A DNA stretch of 64,000 bases from Neelides folsomi (GCA_034687125.1 JAQGBZ010000054.1:186001-250000), one strand, 5' to 3'. Numbered from the stretch's first letter, positions 1 through 12,776 are shown. Numbers and translations are program-made. Notes: generated from the letters alone by a model not told the origin.

Positions 1-268
1 ATTTACAGTCCTATTGAAGATTTCAACCCACGAAGGTTGAACTATTGAACTATAAGAAGATTTGATATACTCCATAGATAGTAAATTGAGGTTTAAAAGG
101 TCTCAAATACCTAAAGGTATAATATGAGTATTTATATCTCTATTTTTTTATTTTTGATTATAAATCATTAAATTACAAAAGTTCCCTGTTTGAACATTTG
201 AACCCGACTTGTAAATAATACTTAACGGGACATAGGGGTATTGTTAAAGGGGCGTAAGTTGAACTTAC

Positions 269-1469
269 GGAGAAATTCTTTGTGTCAGTTGTAAGTTTGA
301 GATGACTGCGGAAACCATACGGAGGAACGCATTTATCGCAAGGCTCTGTAATTCTTTAAGTCCCTTCAACTCTTGTTAACCAGTTCAATATAAAAAGGTT
401 TAAAATGGTTCGCTACTAGGAGTGAGGATTAAAACCAATTACTTTTTCTCCAATGTCGACACGAACGGCATTACAACTTTGTCCACAAAGGATCCAAAGC
501 CGAGTCGAAAGTTGGACGTCAGTCGCTGCATCGTTTCCGCCAATTTGTCACCGAGATTCGAGAGTTCTTCCTAAAACAAACATTTCCCATTGTTCAACCT
601 CAATTCCCCACCAACGAAATAAGGAAAAGACAACTGAACCAGGCGTTTGAGTAAAAAAAAGTCATTGTTTCTCGCCTTATCGTCTTCCATGGATTTGGAG
701 AGATCCATCAAGTAGTACAGATCAACGGGGTAATCTTCAGCTTGAGCATATTGCATCTCAATTTTATACTCCTTCCCGACCCGAAGCTTCAACGATACAT
801 GTTGGGGTCGAATTTGAACAGCTGCCCTCGCTTCACTCCCCTTCGAAATCGCCTCATCCCTAACACGAAATGATTGTAATAACATACATCACCACATCTC
901 CTCCTACACCTTCCCACACGCCCAACGACATGCAAATGTCTATTGAAGTCTACTATATTTATATGTAATGCTAATGATGCTCAGAGTTTAAAAATCGTTT
1001 TACTTGATTAAATGATATTGATGATGAGGACTGATGAGATATTCCGATTCGCATTTGTGTTCGAAGGGAATTCCTTGATGGCGAGTCATTGTGTTGCATC
1101 TCGGAAAAGGGCTTCTGTCCGGTCTCTCATAATGCTACAATGATTAAACAAATTAATAATAATTAATTATTTAAAATCATTATGAGCAAAATGAAATACA
1201 CAAATATATTATTTATAAAAATTAATAATGTTTGATATGAAGAACTTCAAATAAACTATAACTAATTTAATATTTTTGATTTATTTATTACATTTATTAA
1301 ATTTTTAAATTTTTACCGGCTGAGAACACCAAACACAGTCAGGACTTCTGATACAATCGCCGCATGACTTCTTTGAAATACATCCGGATGAATTTGACTG
1401 CCCGCTACAACTCGAAGCAGCGATGAGAAGGATAAGGGATAAAATGTAAACAAGTGTTTTTCCCTCCAT
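269..1469 (-). CDS. Integrin beta subunit, 5' part (runs off left edge)
   Basis: Integrin beta chain: the beta half of a heterodimeric cell-adhesion receptor at the plasma membrane. Exons in transcript order are 1469-1317, 1134-1004, 859-676, 570-443 and 353-269; phases join without a break. Exon 1 gives a signal peptide (hydrophobic [12 protein letters not shown]) and a Cys-rich PSI start ([15 protein letters not shown]). Exon 3 holds the hybrid-domain lead-in (AVQIRPQ) and the beta-I MIDAS motif DLSKSM. Exon 4 has [12 protein letters not shown] and exon 5 [11 protein letters not shown], all hallmarks of the family. Intron positions match those of the complete paralogue at 3167-7266, and exon 3 is 184 nt in both. 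The intron after DDK starts with GC (AAG|GCGAGA) where the paralogue has GT. No later exon was recognised in positions 1-268; the rest, including the transmembrane part, lies outside the window. The family call is secure; the ortholog class is not. Confidence 0.9.
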
Positions 1470-3166
1470 TTTAATTATAATTTTAAGTCTCTTGGACTTT
1501 GATTTGAGAAAATGTGAATCAAAAAGTATGTCAGTGTCAATTGACCAAATAAGTCTTCCTTCTCTTCTTGGCGTCGCTGACTAGTGAGAGAGAGTTAAAG
1601 TAGTTGAAGAAATCCCTCCCAATTTGCGTGGGATCAATTTTTAATCTCCTAAACTTTTGTAGAATCTCTTTAAACTAATTTCTTAATTTCATAGTCCATT
1701 TAAAATCCACACTCTTTTTAAATATTAAAAATGTCACTCACTTTAAAAATTTTTAAATGAGTTTTTACCAAAACCCGTATAAATTTCGATGAAAATAACT
1801 CTCTTGCATGAGGTTTAAGGATCCCTTTCGGGTAAACCCAATTTGGTGATTCGATGAAATAAAGGACTCTTAGGTTTTAATAATAAAAGTAATCACTTTG
1901 ATATCTCTCCCAACTCACATCATCCTCGTGGAGGTTCGAGGCGAGGTTGAAGAAGTTGTAATATGGAATCAACCACACCTACGCCCACAGACCCAAGAAA
2001 CTCCCAACTCGCACACTCAGAGTGAATGTTTTCAACTCGCACCGTAGAGATTTCAATACCGGAAGATGAGCCACCTGGTGAAGTGTCGGGTTGAAAAGAG
2101 GGTAAATCGTTGACCTCGGGACTAATTCCTTTTCTCCTCTTCCTCCTGGGGTCGAAAGGAATAAGGTGATCTTGGGGTCACCGCGGTTGTTTCAGGGATT
2201 TCGACGGAGTGAGCAGGATCCGCTGTCTCTAAGAGTTCAACTCCCACTTACGGGGAATGAATAGAAGAAGGTTTGGAAGAGGGGGAGGGTTAACTTGAGG
2301 GACGACGTCTCTTTTGCTCCCTCCACCAACTCACTCTCACTCTCTCTATATTCGGCCCTACGTAAATCTCGGACCTATTTGTGTCTTCTCTCCGACCAAG
2401 GGAGGGTGTCTGTACATGTCTCTTATAAACCTTATTCTCACTTGGCCAAAGGCCAATCCCCCTTTCGAATACTGGAATATTTACCTAGGCCTATCCCATA
2501 TAACTACGTTCATAGTGTGCATTACAAGCTAAGACCTAAGAGCATTGGAGAAATGAGGAGATCTTTTTGGGAAACAAACACCACGGAACCCTTTCTGTCC
2601 AGAGAGATTAACATTATGGATTCCAATATACACTTTGAGCAAACAGGGATCAAAAAAGATGTGTGTACAAATATTCTGTGGAATGGAAAATGCATTATAG
2701 AATGCACTGTCTATTATGGCTATGGCATTGCTTAATGTCAGGTAGAATAGTAATACTTATAAAACAGGATAATAGGAGGTTTTAATATAGGGATCTAAAA
2801 TGGAACTCATAAAATAAGCTTTCATGTTCATAGAGCTATTAGGAAGATCATTCTCTGCTCAAAGTGCTTTCTAAGCCACATTGAATCAATCCTATTAATC
2901 CTTTGTTTAATGAACCGGAGTCATGCTATAAAGCCTAAATTAATTTTACATCAGCGAAATCCTTTTAACAACTCAAGAGGGATTTTAATGTCTTTTGTAA
3001 ATATCAAATTCTTCTTCTGTTAAAATAACAAGTATAAACTACAGAACACTGTTTGAACACTTCCATTTCTTAATAATTAAAATATTAAAATTTGATCAAT
3101 TAATAAACTATCTATATTAAACTAGATTTAAAAGTATAATTTAAATATGTAATATAAAAGTAATTA
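1470..3166. other. Intergenic between the two integrin beta genes
   Basis: This holds the promoter of the partial integrin gene and the 3' flank of the complete one. Positions about 1900-2500 are clearly richer in G+C than the surroundings. Open frames exist there on both strands, including one of 146 codons at 2295-2735 (+), but none shows a recognisable domain or convincing splice context, so no gene is called. Confidence 0.5.
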
Positions 3167-6100
3167 TTAATTTAATTTGGCATAAAGTGGATTGCTGTGC
3201 TCGGTCGTGGCAGGAACGTAGAGGATATTTTCTTCCTGAAAATAAATGACAGTATATGTGTGAGATGATTTGGAAGAGGTGAAGGCGGCGATAAATTTAG
3301 AAGTGAGCTTATTGGGAAGGGAGTCATAAGAAGGATAGGGAGATGAGATGTTTAAAATCCGGTGTGGTTTGACTGTGTGAGCAAAAGGCTTTAAGAGCAA
3401 TATGCAACCACACAGATTCAATTCATCCTACACATTCCCTTATCTCGGATTATTTTGATATTGATTTAGAGGAAGGATTTGGAAGGTATATCAAAGTGAT
3501 GTTATTAATATTATTTATAAAAGATATTTCAAGGCTCACTTTCCATGAAGATTCTTGTGCTCTTTCTCTATTGAACCGGGCGACTTCTTTTTTATTATTC
3601 ACATAGACGCAGACTCTCCATATCAAAATTCCGACTAGGCCAATTAATACGGTTATTATCAGAGGGGCGGTGATGATCCAAAACAAAGGGGCGTCTTTTG
3701 GGCAATTCAACTCTTTTTGTATTTTCAAATGAACTCTCTTGTCGTCCGATTCTCTGTAGACGAAAGGCATGGTGCAGGTTTTCTTTTCTTTATTTACAAT
3801 CTTCACCTGGGAGCAATCAACCTCATCTTGGTCGGGGTCAGCTGGAAAATAAGAATTTATGTATTGAGAATCAACCCTCGTTTGTTCTCTTAAATGTTAC
3901 CTGTGACAAAATCCAATATTTGAATATTCGACTCCTCGTTCACACCATCCCGGGCACAAGTAGAGTTGCAATTAGGAGTCTTTTCAAACGCTTGACATTT
4001 GACACATGCAGATAATTCTTCACAGTGTGTCTCGCATCCCTTAAAATTTCAAAAGAAAATTTCCTTATTTGACCATGTTAAATTGACACATTACAAATAT
4101 TCTTACAATGCGTGTGTCAATTGTATGGTAATATTGATAAATATCTACTTTTTACGGTTTTAGGAATATACCATATTGTTAATGTGCATACATTCTTAAA
4201 CTTTGGGATGGTATATTATAATATCTGTACATAAATGTACATAATTATAGGTAAGTATGAACTATAACATAATGTTACTTACAATGCATTTTTGACAAAA
4301 TTGTCCTTCATATTTAGTTGGAGGTGTTGAATTAGGATTTGAAATGCATTTACAAACTCCACATTCGCATGTTCCAAATCCACCACAAATGAGACTGCTG
4401 CCGGGTTGAATGCATGTGCTCTGTTTTTAAAACAATCTATTATTCATTATATAAATTCAAAATGCAAATGTATACTTAATAAAGGTAATTGTAATTACCT
4501 TGTCTGTTGTGCATTCGCATGCTTCTCCCTCCCATCCTGGAGTGCATTTACACTTTTGACAAACGCATTTGCCTTGACTAGGCCCAGAACAAACATTACC
4601 ATTATGTCTTTTGCAATTGAAATTTGAGCATTCACAATATTTTCCGTAAAACATTTCCCCGGGTGTATCAGTCGTATCACAGACACATTGGCCGCAATCG
4701 CATTTTCCTCTATTTGAACAAATTTCTTCTGTATTTGGGAGTTTGCATCCTTGCTCCAGAACTTCATTTTTTCCCAAAATAGAGTATCCCTTGCATTGGC
4801 AAAAATTTCCGTAGTTTCCGTCTTTGCAATCGCAAACCCCACATTTAGAATCTGCTCCTTGACACATTTCATCATTTTCTTTATAGCCCTATTAATCCAT
4901 TTTTCATTAATTCTATTTTCAAGGAATTAAATAACAGATTAATTTATTATGTTTAACAATGTAGGCATTGATTAAAAATCATGTTTATGACTTACCGGAC
5001 GACCTTTAATTTCACATTCACAATCGCATATAATTTCCAGATGGACCGTAACACTTTCGTTTAATCCCAAAGGATAGATTTCAAATGTTCTCTTTCTTTG
5101 GCTTGGATCTTCTGGACATTCAGGAACATCGATATTCACGTCGAACCTTTAAAAAATACTTTTTATTCTATTGAATTTAGACCACAACTTGTAGTTCAAT
5201 CAGCACGAATTTCTGTTGAACCATACTGATTTTAATACATAGTATAAATGTATAATTTACTCGATAGTATCTCTAATATTGAATCCTGAGCATTTATTTG
5301 GAGGATTAAATCCCCCAGAATTATGCCATAGACATTGATAGGATATCTTCAAAGGAGCACTTGCTGTGTCTTTGAGCTCAACAGTTGACGTAATACGCTA
5401 AATTAAATTAATTCATTTAATCCCAGGTGATTCATGCAATACAAATGTCCTAAACTTATCAATATTCCATTTATCTAATTATAATTTATTTATTTGCGTA
5501 CGTAAATAGTCGTGCTTAATATTTCAATGATATTCGAGGAGTCGCTGGTGAGAACGGCCGTTCCGGAGCTTTCAATGAACCCATTCATAGTTTCATAGAC
5601 TTCCTTGTGATGCTCTGGAACCGCGAAGATGACAGAGACGGAGTGTTGTTTCGCTTTCGAGGCGATCTGCCCAATTGATGGATAGTCCAAGACATTCGAG
5701 TGCGTGTAGTATTTGGACGTCGGGTCGAGGTGACATTTCCCGTCATTCGGTCGAACGATCCCCAACAACTACGTTTTCATCTTTATTTACGGGATCCGAG
5801 GGAGATGAGCCGGAAATAGAGAATTTTATAAACGTACCTTCCCGTCACCCGCAATGTGAGGCAAGGCATCCGTTGAGAGGATGACGAGCTTCCGGGCAGC
5901 TTTATCTCTCCACCCTTCACAAGGAGCAAAAACACTTAATGAGTTCACAATTTTACTTTTTCGGCTCAATTCCTCAATTTACGACTTCGAATATTGAAGT
6001 TAAAAATGAAAGAGGGAAAGTTATTACCGATTTCGGGGCACACAATTGCTTGCATAAGGCCATCAAATGCTCCTTCGGGTGAGTCAGTGTTGCCGGAGAT

Positions 6101-7266
6101 GGGAGCCTTGCTCACGGCTTCCTAATTGACAGCCAATTAAATAAGATTAGAAAGTATTAAACAAAACAATTCTCCTAATCAATATTAATTGGAATCTTAC
6201 TGAAAAGCGTTCAGTGTCTTCAGTAAAAGATAAATGATGGCGGAATCCATAGGTTGGAACGCAAACTCGGCCCTCATTTATACATGGATTATCAAGCCTA
6301 TTTAAATGTTTAATTTGTGAATTAACCCCGATTAAGATAAATCAATGTTTGTAGTTTATTAATGTAGTTTGATATTTGAAATTTAATTGATTGTTTAATA
6401 TCAATTTATTTTGTAAAGTGAATGATGGGAATTTGCAGAGTTTTTTACGATCTGGTTTGGGAGAAAGGAGCAACGACTTTGTCTACAAAAGAACCAAGTC
6501 CTACTCGAAAGTTTGTTGTGAAATTTCCAAGAATTGTTGCAAGTTCTTTGCTCAGTTTTGACATATTTTCCTAAAGAGTATCCATAATTGGTAATTAGAT
6601 TACTATTCTGTTAAAAATAATTAAGTTGTGATGAATCATCTTAATTTATATTGAATTACTTTGTCATCCAACATCGAATCAGAGAAGTCGAGTAGATAAT
6701 ATAAATCAAGTGGATAATTCTCAGCTAAGGAATATTTAACACGAATTTTTTCTTGTTTTCCTGCTCTTACTTTCATTCTCAATTCTTGGGGACGAATTTG
6801 AATTGCAAGTTTGTCCAAAGTTCCACTTCGGAAGTTCTCATCTCTGTAAATTAAAGTTTTAATTTTGGATTGCTAAATTGTTATACACATTATATACAAT
6901 AATAGGAGAAAGTATTTTACCTTACAACTTGTACACTATTTTGTGGAAATTTTTCAAAGTTACATTCATTTGGTGAACTTAAATTTCGATTGCCTATACA
7001 TTGTGGTAATTTATTTTCATCTGCATTGCTATCAAATGACTAATTAAAAGAATTTAATTAGTTTAAGAATTAGTTCTTATTAAATTTTGTTTTTCAAATA
7101 CCTTCGGGTAACACCAATGACATTCATCCTTAGATTGCATACATTCTCCACAAGTTCTTTTAGTTTCACAAGTACTTTGACTATTTATTTGACATAAATG
7201 GACCAATAATAAAAATAAACTTAATTGAGATATTAAAGGGAGCTTTTTCTTATTTATTAACACCAT
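3167..7266 (-). CDS. Integrin beta subunit, complete, 15 exons
   Basis: Complete integrin beta chain of 816 residues, a single-pass plasma-membrane adhesion receptor subunit. Exons: 7266-7102, 7039-6921, 6843-6660, 6570-6449, 6297-6201, 6121-6028, 5914-5838, 5768-5502, 5397-5261, 5146-4996, 4888-4499, 4420-4283, 4039-3901, 3841-3540, 3235-3167; all phases agree. Domains: signal peptide (1-30), PSI (CGECMQSKDECHWC), hybrid, beta-I domain with MIDAS DFSDS at 147-151 and SGNTDSPEGAFDGLMQ, then GWRDKAARKLVILSTDA, Cys-rich EGF-like repeats in exons 11-12, a membrane-proximal tail domain, one transmembrane helix (about 746-772) and a short cytoplasmic tail of about 44 residues. The tail ends in NPLY, the distal NPxY-type talin/kindlin motif; the proximal site reads NILY. 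It is a tandem paralogue of the partial gene downstream on the same strand. Length and motif order are normal for the family. Confidence 0.95.
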
Positions 7267-8446
7267 TGTAATTGTCTTTGTTTTTTATTTTAAGTTTGAA
7301 ACTTTGAATAAAACAAAAAAATTGTAACAGTCTACTACAAGTGTTTGTTTAACGAACTTTATTTTTATCAGTTTTGTGCATAGACATTCTGAACAAACTT
7401 TGGTATAAATTCAACTAACAATAAATGAATATTTAAACATCCTTTACAATATGAGTCAATTTTCCTTTTCTGTGATAAAAATTCTCTCACAATCAGTATC
7501 GGCACAGGTATACAGGTACATGACATCATAAATATAATCATTATTATTATTATTCCAGTTCAGGTAAAGATTAATAGCCAAGTATATTATACATTAGTAT
7601 ACCTTTGTACAATATAAGTATTGTGAATTGTGACTTAAAAGTACTACCTATCTGTTTAAAAACGAAAAATATCAGTATGTCACCTTTCTATCTTAAGTTG
7701 TGTTAATTGAACAAATAACTACAGACTAGAAAATAGATAATTAGAGAGATAGTGCCCATTTATGTAGTATGCGTTGTATTAATAATTTATAATACATACA
7801 CGTCATATACCTTACCTTACTATCCTTGGATAATGCTTTAAAATGGAGTGTGTAATATTTATTAGTAAAATTCTAGTTTACGATAATAATTATATTAATC
7901 AGTATTTAAGTATTAAGCATTTTTATGTGCAGATAAGTATGATTCACGGTTATCCAAATATGTAAGATGTAGTTTTACTTCATCTCTGAATCTTAATTTT
8001 TAACAAACTAACCAATAATTATAATATCGGCATTATTGGAAATTATGTAGTTATCAATTACGTATTAATCAACTTCGATTATTTATTACTTACGCATAAT
8101 AATATAATTATTATCTACCTACTTATGTATTAATAATTATTTTATTTTATATAATGTCCATAAGCAAATGAGCCATCTAAGAATATTTCATAATTTGGCT
8201 TCACAAGAATTTCGATGAATAATAAATATTAATCATATTGATAAATAAATAAGTATAGATATAGTTTAGGTATCTCATTTTAATAACATAACATATACAT
8301 ATTTTACTTCTCATTGAAATAAACCGACACGTTGATTTTCTACTTACCCTTATAGTTAAACAAAAAGAGAAAACAATTTCCGAGATAAATTTTTATCGAT
8401 AGATTAAATTAGAAAGGGGTTTTTCTTAAACCACTTTAAACTGTAT
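7267..8446. other. AT-rich intergenic, upstream of integrin beta
   Basis: Presumed 5' flank of the complete integrin gene. The sequence is very AT-rich, with short simple repeats such as the ATT run near 7540. No coding exon or RNA gene was recognised. Confidence 0.5.
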
Positions 8447-9598
8447 GGGCGGAGACTATCTGGTTGGAGGGTTAAGGAGGTTTAAATGAGTTTAGCTAAA
8501 CCCACTTAAGCAAAAATTAAACCGCCTTAAGTCGAGAATAAAATTCTGGTCTGTGTGGTTTAGTCTTAAACCAAAAATTTGGTTTAACTTTGGTTTAACT
8601 TAAACCAGGCTTTACTTTATATGCGGATAAACGAAACCCAAATTCAAATTGTATCCATGTGTTTTCTCATATTTCTTGGCCGCCACCTCTTCTGTTTCTC
8701 TCCCATACACACTTCACACTCTCGACCTCGACTGTCACACTCATTCTCATTTACGCATCCCAATGCCAATACATTATGTTCAAATTCTTCCAAATTTCTA
8801 AATATGAGTAAATCACAAAAGTATTTTGCTAATAACAAACTGTAGTTTTAGGGAGACTTTGAATGGAGATTTTGCTTTTAGTAAATGATAAAAGTAAGTA
8901 ATAAAACACTTTAATGTACTTGTGACTTTGAGAGATTCCTCATTGATTGATGTTTCCTCTTGTATTTATAAGTACAGTGCGATGAAGTGGGAATCATAGG
9001 GTAAACGTGCAATGCATTAAAAATATATGAAAACATATTTAAAAAACCATACGGCTTTATAGAAAATTTTTGTGAATTCCAATAGAAGTCAGCCAAGTAT
9101 TTATATTTTAAAGAATTGAATGGACTGATTAAATTCTATTTAACTTCAAATGTATACTAAATTAATATTAATTGGCACGAAAAATAGTAAGCAGACTTTT
9201 ATGAAAGGATTGAATTTGTGAATTCTCGAGTTTTCACAGCAAACTGGAGTTTTCACAAAATAGAATTGGGCTCCCACGTTTATCACTTTTCGTTTAATAA
9301 TAGTTAAAATTGGTTAAAACACCTTTAAAAGATATAATTTGTAAATATGAACTGGTGTAGTAATATGGAAAAAAGAATTTAATCCTACTTAAACCTGCTC
9401 AGAAGCGAGAATAAGAAATCAGCTTAAATTTTATATTTAAGCCAGCTTAAACCGCACATAGACCAGAAATCAGCTAAACTCATCTTAACTCAAATTCTGG
9501 ACTATGTGGCTTGAACCAATTTTGACATAGTCTGAAATTGGTCTAGCTTTAAGCAAACTCTCTCTAAACCTCTCTAACTCTCCACATAGTTTCCACCC
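8447..9598. mobile_element. Long imperfect terminal-inverted-repeat element, about 1.15 kb
   Basis: The left end (8447 to about 8615) and the reverse complement of the right end (about 9375-9598) match imperfectly over about 170-220 bp. Outer ends read GGGCGGAGACTAT and GGGTGGAAACTAT. Further in, both arms carry AGGTTT, GAGTTTAGCT, TTCTGGTCTRTGTG (R = A/G) and many TTTAAGC/TTTAAAC words. The interior (8620-9370) has no transposase-like reading frame, so this looks like a non-autonomous MITE-type element. A clear target-site duplication was not found, so the superfamily is unresolved. Confidence 0.6.
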
Positions 9599-10157
9599 TA
9601 TGATGTAATAATACTTGTAGTACTCTATATCACAGTATATTATGGTATATCTGTATTCTGCTACATAATTCGACTATAGAGTATAAAACAATATGTTAAA
9701 ATGAACCGTAATAGGTTTATTGATAATGAATAATATATTATATTTTGACCTAAAAGCATAAATATTGTAATTCTTAAAAGTAATTTGAACAAGAGCCTTT
9801 TTTTTATTACTTTCAGAATATTCAAATAATTATAACTGCAAAAAATACATAGAATATTCATTTTCTTTTAAAAGTATAAAGATCGTCTGATATGTTAATG
9901 TAAAAAAATGGAATCAAATGTTTGACATTCTACCTACTTTTGTTGTAAGGTTACGTTAAGTCATTGATTATTGAGGGATGGGTGGATGAGTAAAAAGGTC
10001 ATACTTTATGTTTATAACTTATCAGTATGTGATTGTAACGATTATTAAATATTTATTTACCGATATACAGATGCTGAGATATCAGAATGTCAAACACGCA
10101 AATTAATTTGACTAAATGTCTCTATATTTTTTACATGAATTCTTTTATTCAATAATG
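9599..10157. other. AT-rich spacer between two repeat elements
   Basis: AT-rich sequence with no supported gene, RNA or repeat structure beyond short A/T runs. Confidence 0.45.
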
Positions 10158-10165
10158 GTAACAGG

Positions 10166-10740
10166 CAGAAATGGGCACCGGAACGGAATCGTAACTACCA
10201 GAACGGAATTTGGAAAAGTGAAGGGCCACCGGAATCGGAACGGAATTTGGAAAAGCGAAGGCCACCGGAATCGGAACGGAATTTGGAAAAGTAAAGGCCC
10301 ACCGGAATCGGTACGGAACGGAATTTGGAAAAATGAAGGCCACCGGAATCGGAACGGAATGGAAACTTGCATGTTAAAGGATAGGGACTTTCAATTCCGA
10401 AAGTCTATTGAGACCGAAACGGAATCGGAATAGGAATGAAAAGGTCGATCGGAATCGAAACGGAACGGAATTTGGAAAAGTGAAGGCCCACCAGAATCGG
10501 AACGGAACGGAATATGGAAAAGTAAAGGGCCACCGGAATCGGAACTGAACGGAATTTGAAAAAGAGAAGGCCATCGGAATCGAAACGGAACGAAATTTGG
10601 AAAAGTAATGTGCCACCGGAATCGGAACGGAATTTTCGAAAAGTGAAGTCCACCGGAACGAAACGGAATCGGAATTCCCGATTCCGTTCCGTTCCGTTTG
10701 CACGTTCCGGACTTGATCGGAACCAAAACGCCCGGGTCTG
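10166..10740. mobile_element. hAT-like non-autonomous element filled by a minisatellite
   Basis: Ends are CAGAAATGGGC on the left and, read inward on the other strand, CAGACCCGGGC on the right (8 of 11 match). The 8-bp flanks are GTAACAGG (10158-10165) and GTTGCAGG (10741-10748), 6 of 8 identical. Inverted ends starting CAG with an 8-bp target duplication are the layout of hAT transposons. The body is a degenerate tandem array (see the repeat entry). No transposase frame is present. Assignment to hAT rests on ends and flank length only. Confidence 0.6.
10175..10700. repeat. GGAAC-rich minisatellite, about 36-42 bp units
   Basis: About nine degenerate units share the words CACCGGAATCGGAACGGAA and TTTGGAAAAGTGAAGGCC. 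Successive copies of CGGAATTTGG start at 10204, 10241, 10277 and 10319, giving spacings of 37, 36 and 42. A divergent, non-repeat stretch of about 60 bp interrupts the array near 10370-10430. At about 10678 the sequence flips to the complementary strand through a palindrome (GGAATCGG AATTCCCGATTCC), forming part of the element's right inverted end. Long open frames run through it on both strands only because the array lacks stops; they are not genes. Confidence 0.85.
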
Positions 10741-10748
10741 GTTGCAGG

Positions 10749-12776
10749 AGACTGTTTTTACCACGCTTCCTGTGGGGGGATAAAAAACATTTTGAAATAT
10801 GAAAATGCGATCTCATTTCTTCTCATCCCACTAATAACGTGGTGGTGATTACGGGATAAGCAAAGCCTGACACAACAAGTGTTCCTCGGCTTAATATTCA
10901 CAATTGGAGACCTCTCGAAAATATGAATACGAGTTGAACACGAGATTCATAAATAATTCGTCAATGAGAGGCTGTGGAGGGGTCTATTCATATGCCATGA
11001 TAAAAGATGAAGGATTGAATACAGGGGACAAAGTGGGACCGCAAAAACACGCAGCCAGACTGAAAGACAAATTACTCTAATAAAAAACATTACCAAATGT
11101 CATGGGGCTCATTTGAGTAAACGACTCTCTTCGTGGTGGCATAGGGAAAGTTGACATGTCATATCTGCTCTGCTCTTTCCATTCATAGAATCATTAAATG
11201 CAGAAGGGAGAATCCCATAAAGATTTTTATCTCTTCAAATCAACACTCTGTTTTTCAGTCTTTCTATTTCGACAGCTCCACTCTATTACAAATATATTGT
11301 GTATTCAATCATATTACACTGTATTGTGTTTGCATACTTTATCTAAAATCATTTTATTAGTATTTAACAATAAAAATTTTCTATTTAATTATAAATCGAT
11401 TATGAATAATAAAATTATCAATCACAAAGTTTGAAAGGTTTTTAAGCATCAACCCTAAATAAAGCATAAACTTTTGCACATCATGGTAAATTTCATGTGT
11501 ATTAAAATATATTGAATTTTTTGAAATAGAAATAAAAATAAAAATATTGCATATAAAAATTATAGCTAACACCCTTTACCCAAAACTCCCAAAGCGTAAT
11601 TTGTTATTCAATAATAAACAAAGTTCGTTGATGTGCAAAAGTATCTATTATTATCCTCATGTGAAAAGTCAACGAGCGTTTAGAAAAAAGATATTTTAAA
11701 GGTTAAGAGACCAAGAAAAAAGCATTACGAGTACTCGTATTTGATAGCTATTCTGAAAAGGGTCCTCCTTCGATCGTGACTTTTCCATAACGCAAACCGA
11801 GCTGTATTTTTTGTGCTGAGGGAGTTGGGGGTTTCAAATCGCCCTAAGCGAGAATTCATTCTCCGAGACGGAATTTTGTTGAGTCTTGGAATCTGGCGAA
11901 CAAGTGTTGAGCCGAGTTATGCAAATGATTAGGCAGATCTTCCAATGAGAAGAGGTTTAGCTTTTTAGGAAACCCACCCACCCCCGCTCCTGTTGACTCA
12001 CTTTGCTTATTTCTTTCTACACTGCTCCGTCACATCCAAGTCTTCCAAGACCCCTTCCACACACTTCTGGACCCTCGTTGGCCTCATCCGCCCATTGATT
12101 GAAAAGGAAGTAGGAGATTGCTCTCAAAACACAGGTGACTCATTTTTTCATTATCTTCAATGATTACTAAGCGTTAGGAAGTGTGACGTCGGTGAAGGTA
12201 ACCTCCCAATGATGGTGAATGATAGAATATGCATTTTATAATAAGGTGAATCATCAGTGACAATAATAACTTGCTCTCCCCTCATCCTTACACTAACAAT
12301 CGCTGTATCAAAATACACATTTCCCCTTAAGAGTGAGCCATAAAAAGGTGACCAATTCCAGCCCATATTTATACCCAAAGGACCAAAGAGAAAATTCAGT
12401 CTACAATCAACCGTTCTGTGTTGAAGTCGGTCTTATAAGTAGTTTGGGTAAAAATATCGCAAAACATATACCAAAAGTTCTAGCTTTTCCAATCAATATC
12501 AACATAAAAAGGTAATGTCGTTCAACGTGTTGACAGTTTATCTTGTTTAAATAAACTTAGGAATATCACTCTGTTTTTTACAGTGTGAAAGTCAATAAAA
12601 AACTATCAATTAATCCAAATACAAATTGTACTACCCTGATAGTGACTTGAAACTTTAATATTATAAAATACTATAGTCAATTACTTGTTTGATATTCAGC
12701 CTCTCAGAAGTTTATTTTATTTTCGATTATTTATTTATCTGAAATCGTTATTCTAATTTATTATTTTTTTAGAAAA
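10749..12776. other. Intergenic, upstream of Pmp3-like gene
   Basis: Mostly AT-rich. Positions about 11700-12140 are less AT-rich and may hold the promoter and a 5' non-coding exon of the next gene: a possible donor (CACAG|GTGACT) lies near 12133 and an acceptor (TTTTTTTAG) ends at 12772. This 5' exon is a guess. Confidence 0.35.

Noticed and set aside
2295-2735. 146-codon open frame on the plus strand
   Set aside because: Low-complexity start, no domain, no signal peptide, overlapping frames on both strands, and no splice context.
10175-10700. CRISPR-like array
   Set aside because: Units are contiguous and degenerate with no unique spacers, and the DNA is eukaryotic.
10116-10816. Several overlapping open frames of 64-141 codons on both strands
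   Set aside because: They are products of the stop-poor minisatellite; translations are repetitive and differ only by frame.
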